Position numbers and translations under genes: made by a program. The notes below the pieces were generated by a model. It did not search any database. It was not told the DNA's origin and worked only from the letters and a program-made list of their open reading frames with translations. A stretch of 64,000 nucleotides of DNA from a virus, in IMG/VR virus record IMGVR_UViG_3300000553_000012, positions 1 to 64,000 of that record; one strand, written 5' to 3'. Shown piece after piece: positions 50,348 through 58,727 of the stretch (position 1 is the first letter of the stretch; the number at the start of each line of letters is the position of its first letter).

Positions 50348-51397
50348 TTAATCCTTAACCAAATTCGGATTATTTCGACGCCATTCAGCTTCTTTAGCTT
50401 CTTCACGAATATTACGATTTTGAGCTATAATTTCACGAACGGCAGATTCTACTGCACGATAGCGATTAGCTTCGACATAAACAGAAGCTTTGGGTTCGAC
50501 TTCTTCTTTCATAGGCTTCTTTTCTTGTCTGAGTAATTTAAAATCTTCTGAATCTAAATGGCCATTGTGATTTTTATCAAGTTTCTTTTGATTGCCTTTA
50601 AGTTCTTCTTCACCTACAATCTTAGCGGTTTTTGCTTTAATTTTTGCATCTGGATCATACGGTGCTTCTGGCGTAGGCATTTGTCCACCGCTTTTTCTTA
50701 CTTTATCAAAATTTTCTTTAGAAGCTCCCATATGCTTTCTCATTCTATCTTTATCTGCTGGCTTTTCTGGTTTACCAAGATGATAAAGTGCGGCTGTAGC
50801 ATGAGCCCTAGAAATATGATGAACATTATTATCATCAAATTTAACATGACCGCCTTCTCTACTATCAGCGGCCTTCCCTAATTGATCTGTGAATGAAGGT
50901 GGTTCAGATGGACCACCGGCTTCATCTGAAGTCATTCCAGCTCTTTTAGCAGCACCAAAAGATTTTGAACCTTTTGGTCGACCGCGGCCACGCTTTACTG
51001 GAGCATCCTCTTCTTCAATAAAAGAACGGAACTTGCTGATTCCTGTTCCCCAAAGAGGAGCGGTCATTTCTTCAATTTTTACTTCTTCATTTGCTTTTTC
51101 TTTTAATTCAGTCTCTTCTTTCTTTAATTCCGGGTGCATTCCATAATAAGCACCGAGAGCTATCTTCTTACGTTCTTCTTTTGACTTACCAGCAAACTTA
51201 GGATCATCAGAGTGAACAAAATCATCAATGACATTGCCGGCCGTCATTTTCTTTGTTAGTTTTTCTGAAAGTTCAACGCCAGACTCAATGCCGTGATCAA
51301 ACATAACATCGGCAGATAAAATATCACCATCTTCATCATATACTTCTGTTGAATTGATGATATGTCCTTCGCCGAATTCTTCGTGGTAAACTTTCAT
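50348..51397 (-). CDS. Head/virion-associated conserved phage protein
   Basis: A 349-residue charged protein. Residues 1-45 (MKVYHEEFGEGHIINSTEVY, ADVMFDHGIESGVEL) form a small Tudor-like barrel that often appears at the start of such proteins. DDFVHSDDPKFAGKSKEERK, KIALGAYYGMHPEL is a motif common to capsid-associated proteins of large phages. Basic AT-hook-like GRGRPKGSK follows (~135-145). The rest is disordered. Near the Dps/SOD genes. A DNA-binding internal head protein is a reasonable guess. Confidence 0.55.
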   Translation of the reverse strand: MKVYHEEFGEGHIINSTEVYDEDGDILSADVMFDHGIESGVELSEKLTKKMTAGNVIDDFVHSDDPKFAGKSKEERKKIALGAYYGMHPELKKEETELKEKANEEVKIEEMTAPLWGTGISKFRSFIEEEDAPVKRGRGRPKGSKSFGAAKRAGMTSDEAGGPSEPPSFTDQLGKAADSREGGHVKFDDNNVHHISRAHATAALYHLGKPEKPADKDRMRKHMGASKENFDKVRKSGGQMPTPEAPYDPDAKIKAKTAKIVGEEELKGNQKKLDKNHNGHLDSEDFKLLRQEKKPMKEEVEPKASVYVEANRYRAVESAVREIIAQNRNIREEAKEAEWRRNNPNLVKD

Positions 51398-51431
51398 TGA
51401 AATCTCCTAAAATTATACTTCTTATTATTTA

Positions 51432-51875
51432 TTAAATTTTATTTTTAATGGTGGATCTAAGCATCCAAGAATGTTTTTTGTGAATATCGGTTCTGTCTTG
51501 TAAAAAATTACTGACACCAATTTCACCAACTTTTTCTGCTTCATTATACGCTTTTCTTAAAGATATTATTACTTTTTCATTATCATCTAATAATTGACCG
51601 GCCATTGACACTCCATCGGGAATAGTTGTAGCATCTGAAATTGTAGTCAATTCGGAAAATCTACTAAATGATCCGGGAGCATATTCATCTAATGATCTAA
51701 TATGTTCTGCCACTGCATCTGTGGCTTCCCAAACTTCATCATAGATTTTATTAAATAGCTTATGATATTCGTAGAAGTCTGCACCCTCTACATTCCAGTG
51801 ATAATTATGAGTTTTTAAATAAAATGCAAATGTATCAGCCAAAACAACTTTTAATGCATCAGTTAGTTTGCTCAT
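51432..51875 (-). CDS. dps: Dps/ferritin-like DNA-protection protein
   Basis: A 147-residue Dps-family four-helix protein. ADTFAFYLKTHNYHWNVEGA, DFYEYHKLFNKIYDEVWEAT, DAVAEHIRSLDEYAPGSFSR is the classic helix A-B signature. Ferroxidase equivalents of E. coli H51, H63, D78 and E82 are H26, H38, D53 and E57, but the D67 position is Asn42, so iron oxidation may be weakened. There is no long Lys-rich DNA-binding tail. The gene overlaps the SOD gene by 17 nt with a strong AAAGGAG. It would store iron and reduce oxidative damage. Confidence 0.85.
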   Translation of the reverse strand: MSKLTDALKVVLADTFAFYLKTHNYHWNVEGADFYEYHKLFNKIYDEVWEATDAVAEHIRSLDEYAPGSFSRFSELTTISDATTIPDGVSMAGQLLDDNEKVIISLRKAYNEAEKVGEIGVSNFLQDRTDIHKKHSWMLRSTIKNKI

Positions 51876-52764
51876 TAGGATCTCCTTTTATATAATTTCC
51901 ACTCATATTACGAATAACAGAACCATCTTTTTGAGAAACCCAGCCAATGATAGTATATCCCCGTTCTTTCCAATCTGGAGCTTGTGATATCAAAGATTTA
52001 TTATATATTACAACAAATTGTTTTATACCACTTCTATGATAGTATTTATTTGATAAAATATAAGCACGATCATTTGGATCTTGTTGTTGAGAAGCCATAT
52101 GTTCTGCGGCTTTATATGCTTCTAATTTATTATTATGCATTAATCCCGGATTTTTCAAAATATCTTGTTCTTGGCCGGGGGAACCGGCAGGAATTGCATT
52201 AACCGAAGAATCTTCTTTTAATACGGAAATAAATCGAGAACTTATTACTGACCAATCTATAATTTTATAAATGTTTTTTAGATATTCTTTTTTATCGGCC
52301 CGATAATCTAAAGCCCAGGCGTGTTCCCACCAATCAATCAAAAGCATAATCTTCATGCCCGGATGATATTCGTGATTATGAATTACATGAATTTTACAAG
52401 AATCATCAAGATAAATCCAACCAGACCCTTGAATTTTCATAGCTTCTTCTTCAATTTTATCTTGAAGATTTGCAAAAGAACCATATATTGCTTCTATTTT
52501 ATTTTTTACAGTCCCTGTAAAGTTTGATTTATTCGGTTCACAGAATTGACTAAAATATAAATTATGAAGAATAGCCCCCCCAAAATTAAAGTCTTTATCG
52601 CCTTCATTTTTATTATACCTTTCAACATACTTAGATGCTAGACCACGATAATGATAATCTATGGTATCTTTACTCATAACGGGTTCCAAGTCAAAATCTT
52701 GATATCTCAATTTTTTTTGAACTAGTTTTATTTTTTGTTCTGTAAATGATCCAAAATTTTTCAT
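51859..52764 (-). CDS. Fe/Mn superoxide dismutase with C-terminal extension
   Basis: A 301-residue protein starting at ATG 52764 (TAATG overlap). The SOD domain covers ~20-185: LRYQDFDLEPVMSKDTIDYH (H38), FNFGGAILHNLYF (H67), GSGWIYLDDSCKIHVIHNHE, MLLIDWWEHAWALDYRADKK (D144, H148). All four metal ligands are thus present. About 115 further residues (NKLEAYKAAEHMASQQQDPN, YHRSGIKQFVVIYNKSLIS) form an extra domain not found in ordinary SODs. No signal peptide. It is followed at once by dps, suggesting joint handling of reactive oxygen. Confidence 0.85.
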   Translation of the reverse strand: MKNFGSFTEQKIKLVQKKLRYQDFDLEPVMSKDTIDYHYRGLASKYVERYNKNEGDKDFNFGGAILHNLYFSQFCEPNKSNFTGTVKNKIEAIYGSFANLQDKIEEEAMKIQGSGWIYLDDSCKIHVIHNHEYHPGMKIMLLIDWWEHAWALDYRADKKEYLKNIYKIIDWSVISSRFISVLKEDSSVNAIPAGSPGQEQDILKNPGLMHNNKLEAYKAAEHMASQQQDPNDRAYILSNKYYHRSGIKQFVVIYNKSLISQAPDWKERGYTIIGWVSQKDGSVIRNMSGNYIKGDPNEQTN

Positions 52765-54641
52765 TATAATTCTTCTATGAAATTCCAAGAACAAACAACG
52801 TTAGCGGTTCCTCCAATACTGCCCGGCAAGTTTTGAATACAAAGAGTTAATGTGGCAGGATTTCCATTTATATCAGAACCCAGATTGTATGTTCCGGGTA
52901 TACCATCAAATGTTGTTGATCCTGCGCCAGAAGCTGTTAATCCAGATAATATAGTCAATCCGCCGGTTATTGTAGCAGTATTACTCCAAGTCCAATATCG
53001 ACTAGACCTACCAGTATTTGCATTAATTAATGCAGAATTTCCATTATAGGCATAAGTTCCATTAACATTTGCATTATATACTATAGTGTATAAAAATGTA
53101 TCTGCTGTAGCATTTTTTCCTTGATTATTTTGATCTATAATTGTAAATTCTCCAGGAGAAATATCAGAACCTATCCAAGGAGAACCTGCTCTAAGCCCGA
53201 TAGTCAAAACAGGCGTTAATGTAGTACCAGGAATATATCCAGAAACATTGTATGCTGTTGTAGGAGAAGGATTACTTGACAATTCCGCGTCTGATTGAAA
53301 AGCAATTCCTGACATATTAAATACTGGTGTTGTTGTGGTAAATGAACCGGTAGATCCATTTAATATTTCACGTCTTAATGGAAGACTATTATCAGTAATA
53401 AATGTAGTATTACCTATAAGTGAAGGAGAAGAGTAACTTTGAATATGGACAATTTGTGGTCCAATTGGTGTTCCTAGACCAAATCTAACTCTTCCAGTTC
53501 TTCCTCCAATTAAATCAAACCAAAAAGTATAATATTTGTTCAATCCAGTAGTAAAGATATTCATACCAGATGGTCCTGTACCATCTAATTTATCTTGATT
53601 AAAGCTATTAGCATATACTCTATCTTCAACAATAGAACCATTTGCCACTTGACGCCTTACAACTACTGCTAAAGTATTTGCTGATGTGTTTCCTTGTTCC
53701 CAATATATTCCATTATTAATATCAAAAAGTCCAGTTCTACGAATAACACCAGATTCTCCAGCAGTAACTTCATAGTTTACTGTAGTATAAAGAGTATGTG
53801 ATGTTCCTGGTATAATTTTATATCTATTATATGTTTGTTTATATGCATACCCACCAGCAGTATTACCACTCGTCATTTGTATTTCTGATGTATTGGCAAG
53901 GAATATACTATTAGAATTAGTTCCATTCAGTATTTGTGACCACCTGTATAGTATATCATCATCAACTACAGGAACGAACCAATTCTGACTACTAGTAGTA
54001 GATATTCTTAATTTTGATAGCGCGTCTGTGGACCACGTAGGCGCCTGTTGAGTATATACATAGTTTGTTGTATTTGATATAACATCAACAGGTATTGGAG
54101 CCGAATTACTTACGGGTATTGTATTAGCAAAATACAATAAACTGTTTACTGAATTTGGAAAATTATTAATCGCAACAGGTAATGCTTCGGCAGCAGTTAT
54201 ACTATCGCCATTGCTTTGATATATTGATATTTGATTAGAAGTTTGTATAAAAACATTGCCTATAACTTCAGTAGTAAAAGGACTGAATGTAGTAAATAAA
54301 GGATTAACATTGTTAATAGATGAGCCATCACTATTAAAAATGAGAACATTAGATGTACTTGGAAAATTATTAATCGCAACAGGTAATGCTTCGGCAGCAG
54401 TTATATTATCGCCATTGCTTTGGTGTATACTTACATTAGATGCTGTGGTGACATTGACATTGCCACTGATAGAGATAGTATTATTACCAATATCTACAGG
54501 AAGTCTAGATGAAGCATTAATAGCTGAACCATTACTATTAAAAATAACAACATTACCAGTAATTGGAAGCGGTTCTGTATTGCTAATAGAATTTGTATTA
54601 CTATTAAAAATAGAAACAGAATTTGTAAATACATATGACAT
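52764..54641 (-). CDS. Putative tail-fibre/adhesin protein (625 aa)
   Basis: The N-terminal ~200 residues hold repeats of the type N.(L/V)FNSNGS.INAS..LPVDI and SNGD(N/S)ITAAEALPVAINNF. These resemble the VTVTNFP-type repeats of other phage adhesins and are partly encoded by a 60-bp direct DNA repeat. The following domain (YVYTQQAPTWSTDALSKLRI, STTSSQNWFVPVVDDDILYR, WSQILNGTNSNS) and a lectin-like region (YYTFWFDLIGGRTGRVRFGL) look like a binding head. Coupled to SOD by TAATG. Confidence 0.65.
   Translation of the reverse strand: MSYVFTNSVSIFNSNTNSISNTEPLPITGNVVIFNSNGSAINASSRLPVDIGNNTISISGNVNVTTASNVSIHQSNGDNITAAEALPVAINNFPSTSNVLIFNSDGSSINNVNPLFTTFSPFTTEVIGNVFIQTSNQISIYQSNGDSITAAEALPVAINNFPNSVNSLLYFANTIPVSNSAPIPVDVISNTTNYVYTQQAPTWSTDALSKLRISTTSSQNWFVPVVDDDILYRWSQILNGTNSNSIFLANTSEIQMTSGNTAGGYAYKQTYNRYKIIPGTSHTLYTTVNYEVTAGESGVIRRTGLFDINNGIYWEQGNTSANTLAVVVRRQVANGSIVEDRVYANSFNQDKLDGTGPSGMNIFTTGLNKYYTFWFDLIGGRTGRVRFGLGTPIGPQIVHIQSYSSPSLIGNTTFITDNSLPLRREILNGSTGSFTTTTPVFNMSGIAFQSDAELSSNPSPTTAYNVSGYIPGTTLTPVLTIGLRAGSPWIGSDISPGEFTIIDQNNQGKNATADTFLYTIVYNANVNGTYAYNGNSALINANTGRSSRYWTWSNTATITGGLTILSGLTASGAGSTTFDGIPGTYNLGSDINGNPATLTLCIQNLPGSIGGTANVVCSWNFIEEL
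54157..54216 (-). repeat. 60-bp direct repeat, copy 1
   Basis: 54157-54216 matches 54361-54420 with a single C/T difference (59 of 60). Both encode the same frame, ITAAEALPVAINNFP, in the fibre gene, 204 bases apart. Confidence 0.9.
54361..54420 (-). repeat. 60-bp direct repeat, copy 2
   Basis: Second copy of the in-frame repeat at 54157-54216. Recombination between them would remove or duplicate a 68-residue adhesin module. Confidence 0.9.
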
Positions 54642-55480
54642 TATATAATTCTCCAGCCACTACGATAGATAAATGTCAAACTCATATTATTGATACCCAT
54701 TATTACCGTTGTATTATTATCTATAGAGCCGCCCGCAGGAGCAGTTACAGTTATATTATTTATTGAACAATTTCCACTCTCATCTTTTATTATTATTTGT
54801 AAACCGTTTTTATTTGTTTTTGGTAATGTAATGGTACATGCTGTTGGACAATTAACTCCAATATAATAATCTTTTTTATTGGCTGTATAATCTGTAGTTA
54901 CTAAAACTGTTCTAAGCGTAAGTTCATCAATAGAGCCTGCTCCGCCGCCGCCCATTTGTGAAATGCGTGAAGCAAATTGATGTAAATCCAAAACTGATTT
55001 TTTAAGAAGATCCATTTCTTTGCGAAATGCTGGAGGAACTTCATCTTTTGGTAATTCATCTGCTGGAATTTTATCAATAGATTTACTGATAGCTTCTACT
55101 GATTTACTGACAAAATCATCTGGAAGTTGAGGTTGTTTTTCTACTGGTGTATTTACTGGTTGAGTTATTTGTCTTGTTGTAGAATTTCTTGCATCTACAA
55201 AAGACTCTTCTACAGGAGTATCTTCTTTTATTTCTTTTATTTCTTCTAAATCGAGTATTTCTTGAATAGCTGGTTGTTCAATTACCTTTATGGGTTCATG
55301 ATCAATAACTTTTACAGGTTTAATTCCAAGAAGAGCATTTTCAAAACTTTCTAGTAGTTTTCTTTCTCTTTCTTTTTTTTGTATATTTTTTTCAATTTTT
55401 TCAAATGTAGAATCAGAAACTTCCGGATTACCTAGAAGTCTAGACCAGCTATCTAGAAGTTTCTGTTCTTTTTCATTCAT
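54641..55480 (-). CDS. Coiled-coil virion protein with beta C-terminus
   Basis: A 279-residue protein. The first ~180 residues are charged and helical (LLDSWSRLLGNPEVSDSTFE, KNIQKKERERKLLESFENAL, AFRKEMDLLKKSVLDLHQFA). A SQMGGGGAGSIDELTLRTVL switch leads to a beta domain (DYYIGVNCPTACTITLPKTN, GLQIIIKDESGNCS, AGGSIDNNTTVIMG). That C-terminal beta domain is common in fibre/decoration proteins of large phages. It abuts its neighbours by 1 bp. Confidence 0.6.
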   Translation of the reverse strand: MNEKEQKLLDSWSRLLGNPEVSDSTFEKIEKNIQKKERERKLLESFENALLGIKPVKVIDHEPIKVIEQPAIQEILDLEEIKEIKEDTPVEESFVDARNSTTRQITQPVNTPVEKQPQLPDDFVSKSVEAISKSIDKIPADELPKDEVPPAFRKEMDLLKKSVLDLHQFASRISQMGGGGAGSIDELTLRTVLVTTDYTANKKDYYIGVNCPTACTITLPKTNKNGLQIIIKDESGNCSINNITVTAPAGGSIDNNTTVIMGINNMSLTFIYRSGWRII

Positions 55481-57141
55481 TAGTGGCCCGAACTTCCACT
55501 TTTACCTGGTGGTAACATATTAATTGTTCCATCTGCCATTCTAATAGGAACAAGAGATGAGAATACTTTTTTACGTTTACCAGACGTACCTTCTGGTACA
55601 GATAATTCAGTTACAACATTATCATCATATTCTATTTCATTATTCAAACGCATACCTGAACGAGCAGGCCCAAATAATGGTGAAGGTTCTTGAGAAGGTG
55701 GATTATTTTGAAATCTTTTTATAAGTTTATCTTTTAATCTTTGTCTCTGAGGAGACTTTGGATCTTTTGGTGAAGTACTAATAGCAGATGAATATGCAGA
55801 AAGCATTGTTCTTCGACTAAGTTCATCAATATTTTCAACTTCTTCTTTTACGATAGAAAGATATTTTAATCCACTGTGGGGTTCATTATGTAAGGATCTT
55901 TGAAGTTTAGCCAAAGCATCGTGTTTATTTGGTGATCTAATATAATGATGAACGGTTTCACGTTCTTCTGTTTCTGGATTATATGTATTAGATTTTAATT
56001 TATGAAGCGGCCATTGTAAGTTTGATCGGCGCTCATCTGTTCCAACTTTTTCTTTTTGTATTTTTTTTATAACTCTTTGCATGGCGCCCTTTGCTTTTGC
56101 TTTCATTGGACTGCCTTTGGCGCCTTCCTCAATATCGTGAGGCTTTACTATTTTAGAATTCATTTTCTTTTTTCCTTTTGCTTTTTCTGGAACAGTTATT
56201 AAATTATCCATTTTATCATATATTGGAAATCCATCTCCGGCAGCACCTCCGGTATCACCTCCACCAGTAGGTTCAGTGAACCCGCTCTCTCTGACATCTT
56301 TAAATTTCTTTTTTAATTTATAATTTTTAGAATCAGGATTTTTTGATAAAATATAATTTTTTCCTCCATCTTGGCGGCCGCCATCTACTAAATCTGCTCC
56401 ACCCCATCCGCCCGACGTACCTTCTCCGCCGATACCCTCTTCATCCACATAGGTTTTTACGATCTTCATGGCTTTACGTCTCTGAAGTTGTTTTTTATTA
56501 TCTTCGGGTTCTACAGTCTTATCATAACCGATTGGTTTATCTTTTGCGCTTTTTCTATCAAAAGGAACGTTGTAACGAACCGATTCATATGGATTATCTG
56601 TTACTTGAGTAGTATTGCCTGCGCCAGAACCCGATTTATTGCCAAATGTAGCATTCATTCCCATTATTTGCTTATCCTTAAAATTTGGCGCCTTTTTATA
56701 CTTCTTTGGTTTGGTCTCTTCAAACTGATTTTTAGATCCGGCATTTTGAGGATTTTGAGGTTGAGCGGGTCTCGTTCTAGCATTATTAGCGTACTGTATA
56801 CTCTGATTGTGTAGTTGACCAGCATGTATTTCTTGTTTATTATGCGCTGTTGTAATTTTTGCCCTTTGTGCTGCAGCTTCTGCTGTTCTCTTGGCTGAAG
56901 CTTGTACGGCTGCTGCTGCTAACTTAACGACCTTGGCGCTGTTTTTTGCCGCCTGTGATGCTTTCTGAATAGAAGCTTTTTGATAAGCTACCGCTTCTGG
57001 TGGAGTAGACACTTCTGGTTTACTTCTAAATCCAGGAGCATTTCCAGTCCTAAAACTCGTCTTAATGGGTTTATTAGTCTTAGGAATGCTAGTAATAGCG
57101 GCTGAAGTCTTAGAAGAAGTGGGTTTGCTTGAAGATTCCAT
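55480..57141 (-). CDS. Basic, disordered head-associated protein
   Basis: A 553-residue low-complexity Ala/Lys/Ser/Gly-rich protein. An Ala/Lys helix at ~50-125 (KASQAAKNSAKVVKLAAAAV, AKRTAEAAAQRAKITTAHNK) resembles histone-like or scaffold helices. A module EREYVHHYIRSPNKHDALAK in outline (WPLHKLKSN...ETVHHYIRSPNK) and a C-terminus with IEYDDNVVTELSVPEGT follow. Such proteins accompany the NMNAT/ligase-like genes in large phages, but no function is known. Possibly packaged with DNA. Confidence 0.5.
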   Translation of the reverse strand: MESSSKPTSSKTSAAITSIPKTNKPIKTSFRTGNAPGFRSKPEVSTPPEAVAYQKASIQKASQAAKNSAKVVKLAAAAVQASAKRTAEAAAQRAKITTAHNKQEIHAGQLHNQSIQYANNARTRPAQPQNPQNAGSKNQFEETKPKKYKKAPNFKDKQIMGMNATFGNKSGSGAGNTTQVTDNPYESVRYNVPFDRKSAKDKPIGYDKTVEPEDNKKQLQRRKAMKIVKTYVDEEGIGGEGTSGGWGGADLVDGGRQDGGKNYILSKNPDSKNYKLKKKFKDVRESGFTEPTGGGDTGGAAGDGFPIYDKMDNLITVPEKAKGKKKMNSKIVKPHDIEEGAKGSPMKAKAKGAMQRVIKKIQKEKVGTDERRSNLQWPLHKLKSNTYNPETEERETVHHYIRSPNKHDALAKLQRSLHNEPHSGLKYLSIVKEEVENIDELSRRTMLSAYSSAISTSPKDPKSPQRQRLKDKLIKRFQNNPPSQEPSPLFGPARSGMRLNNEIEYDDNVVTELSVPEGTSGKRKKVFSSLVPIRMADGTINMLPPGKSGSSGH

Positions 57142-57143
57142 GA

Positions 57144-58727
57144 TTAATCCTTATGTACTTTACATCCAACACGGCCACACTTATCGCAAGGTTTTTCTTT
57201 AGATGGTTTTGGAGGAGCTAATCCAGAACGAACATCATCATACATCTTCTTCACATCGTCTGGTTTCATAGTGCTGGGTGCACCCGCTGCAAAGTTTTCA
57301 TATTTACCGTTTTGTGCATGTAGTCTTTGATTTGAAGCAGATACTCCAGCAGTGCCTTCGGCATCCGGATCTCTTTCCCCTGCTGAATGTAGATTTACTG
57401 ATTTAAAATTATAATACCCATGTGTACCATGCTGGCCATTATATTGATTTATGAGTTTTTCATACTCTGGAATGCGATCAGATCCAGCAACCATATGTAA
57501 GTCTGTAACACCGTTTTCATGAAGTCTAGAAAGTTGATGTAATAGGGTTGGATGATCTTTGTCTGCTACCTGAGTAACGACATCTGGAAAAGCTTTCTTA
57601 GCGTGTTCTTCTTTTTGTTCTGGAGTAAGAGGATTCTTCTTGTTATCATGAGTCCTAGATAAAATCATACTAGAAGTACCGTTATATTTTTTAGCAAGTT
57701 TCTTGACTAGATTATACGCAACTTCATGCCCAGCGTGTGGTGGATTGACTCTACCAAAAAACATCACATGATGCCGACGATGCATATTTGTCGGATCAAC
57801 AGATTCGGCCCATTTTGTAGGAGCAGTAGAAGGAGGAGTAGCCGTTTGTGTGGTTTGATCAGTATGCCCCAAAGCTTTTTTGATAGAATTTCTATCTTCT
57901 TGGTTTTCAAGATTGATATTGGATGGATTTAATTGTGTTGGAGAAAACTGTACAGTCAAATTCCCCGATGAATGTTTTCCTCTAACACGAAAACGTCCCG
58001 TTCCAGTTGCAGGAGGAAGATTAGTTCCTGTTCTATCTTTTTCTTGGGATAATCCTGCTCTATATGTTCCATGTGTTCCAACATGAAGTACGTCTACACC
58101 ATGATCTTTCAAATAGGCATGCATGGGAGATAAATCTGTTTCTTGACTATAAACATTACTTTGCCCGCTCAATGATCTTGTGCCTCTAGTTGGAGGAGGA
58201 ACAGTTTCATTGATGTGGTCTAAAAAAGATTTTCCACTCTCATGATGCGAATTTTCTATTGCCCTAGCAAATTCTGGATGCTGTCTTCTAACATTATCAG
58301 AAATATGCCATTCGCCTTTTTCTGGATCATGGTTTAGCGTAAGTTGTCCAAATGCCGCTCTAGTGCCGCTGTGTTTAACTTCACCATGATACACATTTGG
58401 TTCGTCTTCACCTGCTTTTTCTCTTTTATTGAGAAGTGAAAAATCAATACCTTTGGTAGATCCGGGAGGCTTTTCATCTGAAGATATCATATTATCATTT
58501 TTTAAAACATCATGAAACTTCCCTTCATATGTAATTCCTCGATTTTCTTCATTAAGTATTTTATATGATATAAACTTTGCAAAACTTTCAGTTCTCATTT
58601 GAACGTCAGGATTAACTAGAATTTGATTGGGATGTTCACCAGTCATAGTTCTACCATTATTGATAGCATTACTTTGACCCTTAGCAGCGTTAAGTCGCTT
58701 CATAATTTTGTCGAGAAAATCTCCCAT
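57144..58727 (-). CDS. PD-(D/E)XK-like/nucleotidylyltransferase fusion
   Basis: A 527-residue two-domain protein. The N-terminal half has GIDFSLLN (D95), YHGEVKHSG (E116-x-K118) and AAFGQLTL (Q128), the spacing of a PD-(D/E)XK nuclease core. The C-terminal half (~310-480) is a HxGH nucleotidylyltransferase: HHVMFFGRVNPPHAGHEVAY, then DLHMVAGSDRIPEYEKL and TAGVSASNQRLHA, an SxSxxR-like site. This resembles NMNAT or cytidylyltransferase domains. A small CxxCGRVGC tail ends it. It could combine nucleic-acid cleavage with nucleotide transfer. It is coupled to the ligase-like gene. Confidence 0.65.
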   Translation of the reverse strand: MGDFLDKIMKRLNAAKGQSNAINNGRTMTGEHPNQILVNPDVQMRTESFAKFISYKILNEENRGITYEGKFHDVLKNDNMISSDEKPPGSTKGIDFSLLNKREKAGEDEPNVYHGEVKHSGTRAAFGQLTLNHDPEKGEWHISDNVRRQHPEFARAIENSHHESGKSFLDHINETVPPPTRGTRSLSGQSNVYSQETDLSPMHAYLKDHGVDVLHVGTHGTYRAGLSQEKDRTGTNLPPATGTGRFRVRGKHSSGNLTVQFSPTQLNPSNINLENQEDRNSIKKALGHTDQTTQTATPPSTAPTKWAESVDPTNMHRRHHVMFFGRVNPPHAGHEVAYNLVKKLAKKYNGTSSMILSRTHDNKKNPLTPEQKEEHAKKAFPDVVTQVADKDHPTLLHQLSRLHENGVTDLHMVAGSDRIPEYEKLINQYNGQHGTHGYYNFKSVNLHSAGERDPDAEGTAGVSASNQRLHAQNGKYENFAAGAPSTMKPDDVKKMYDDVRSGLAPPKPSKEKPCDKCGRVGCKVHKD

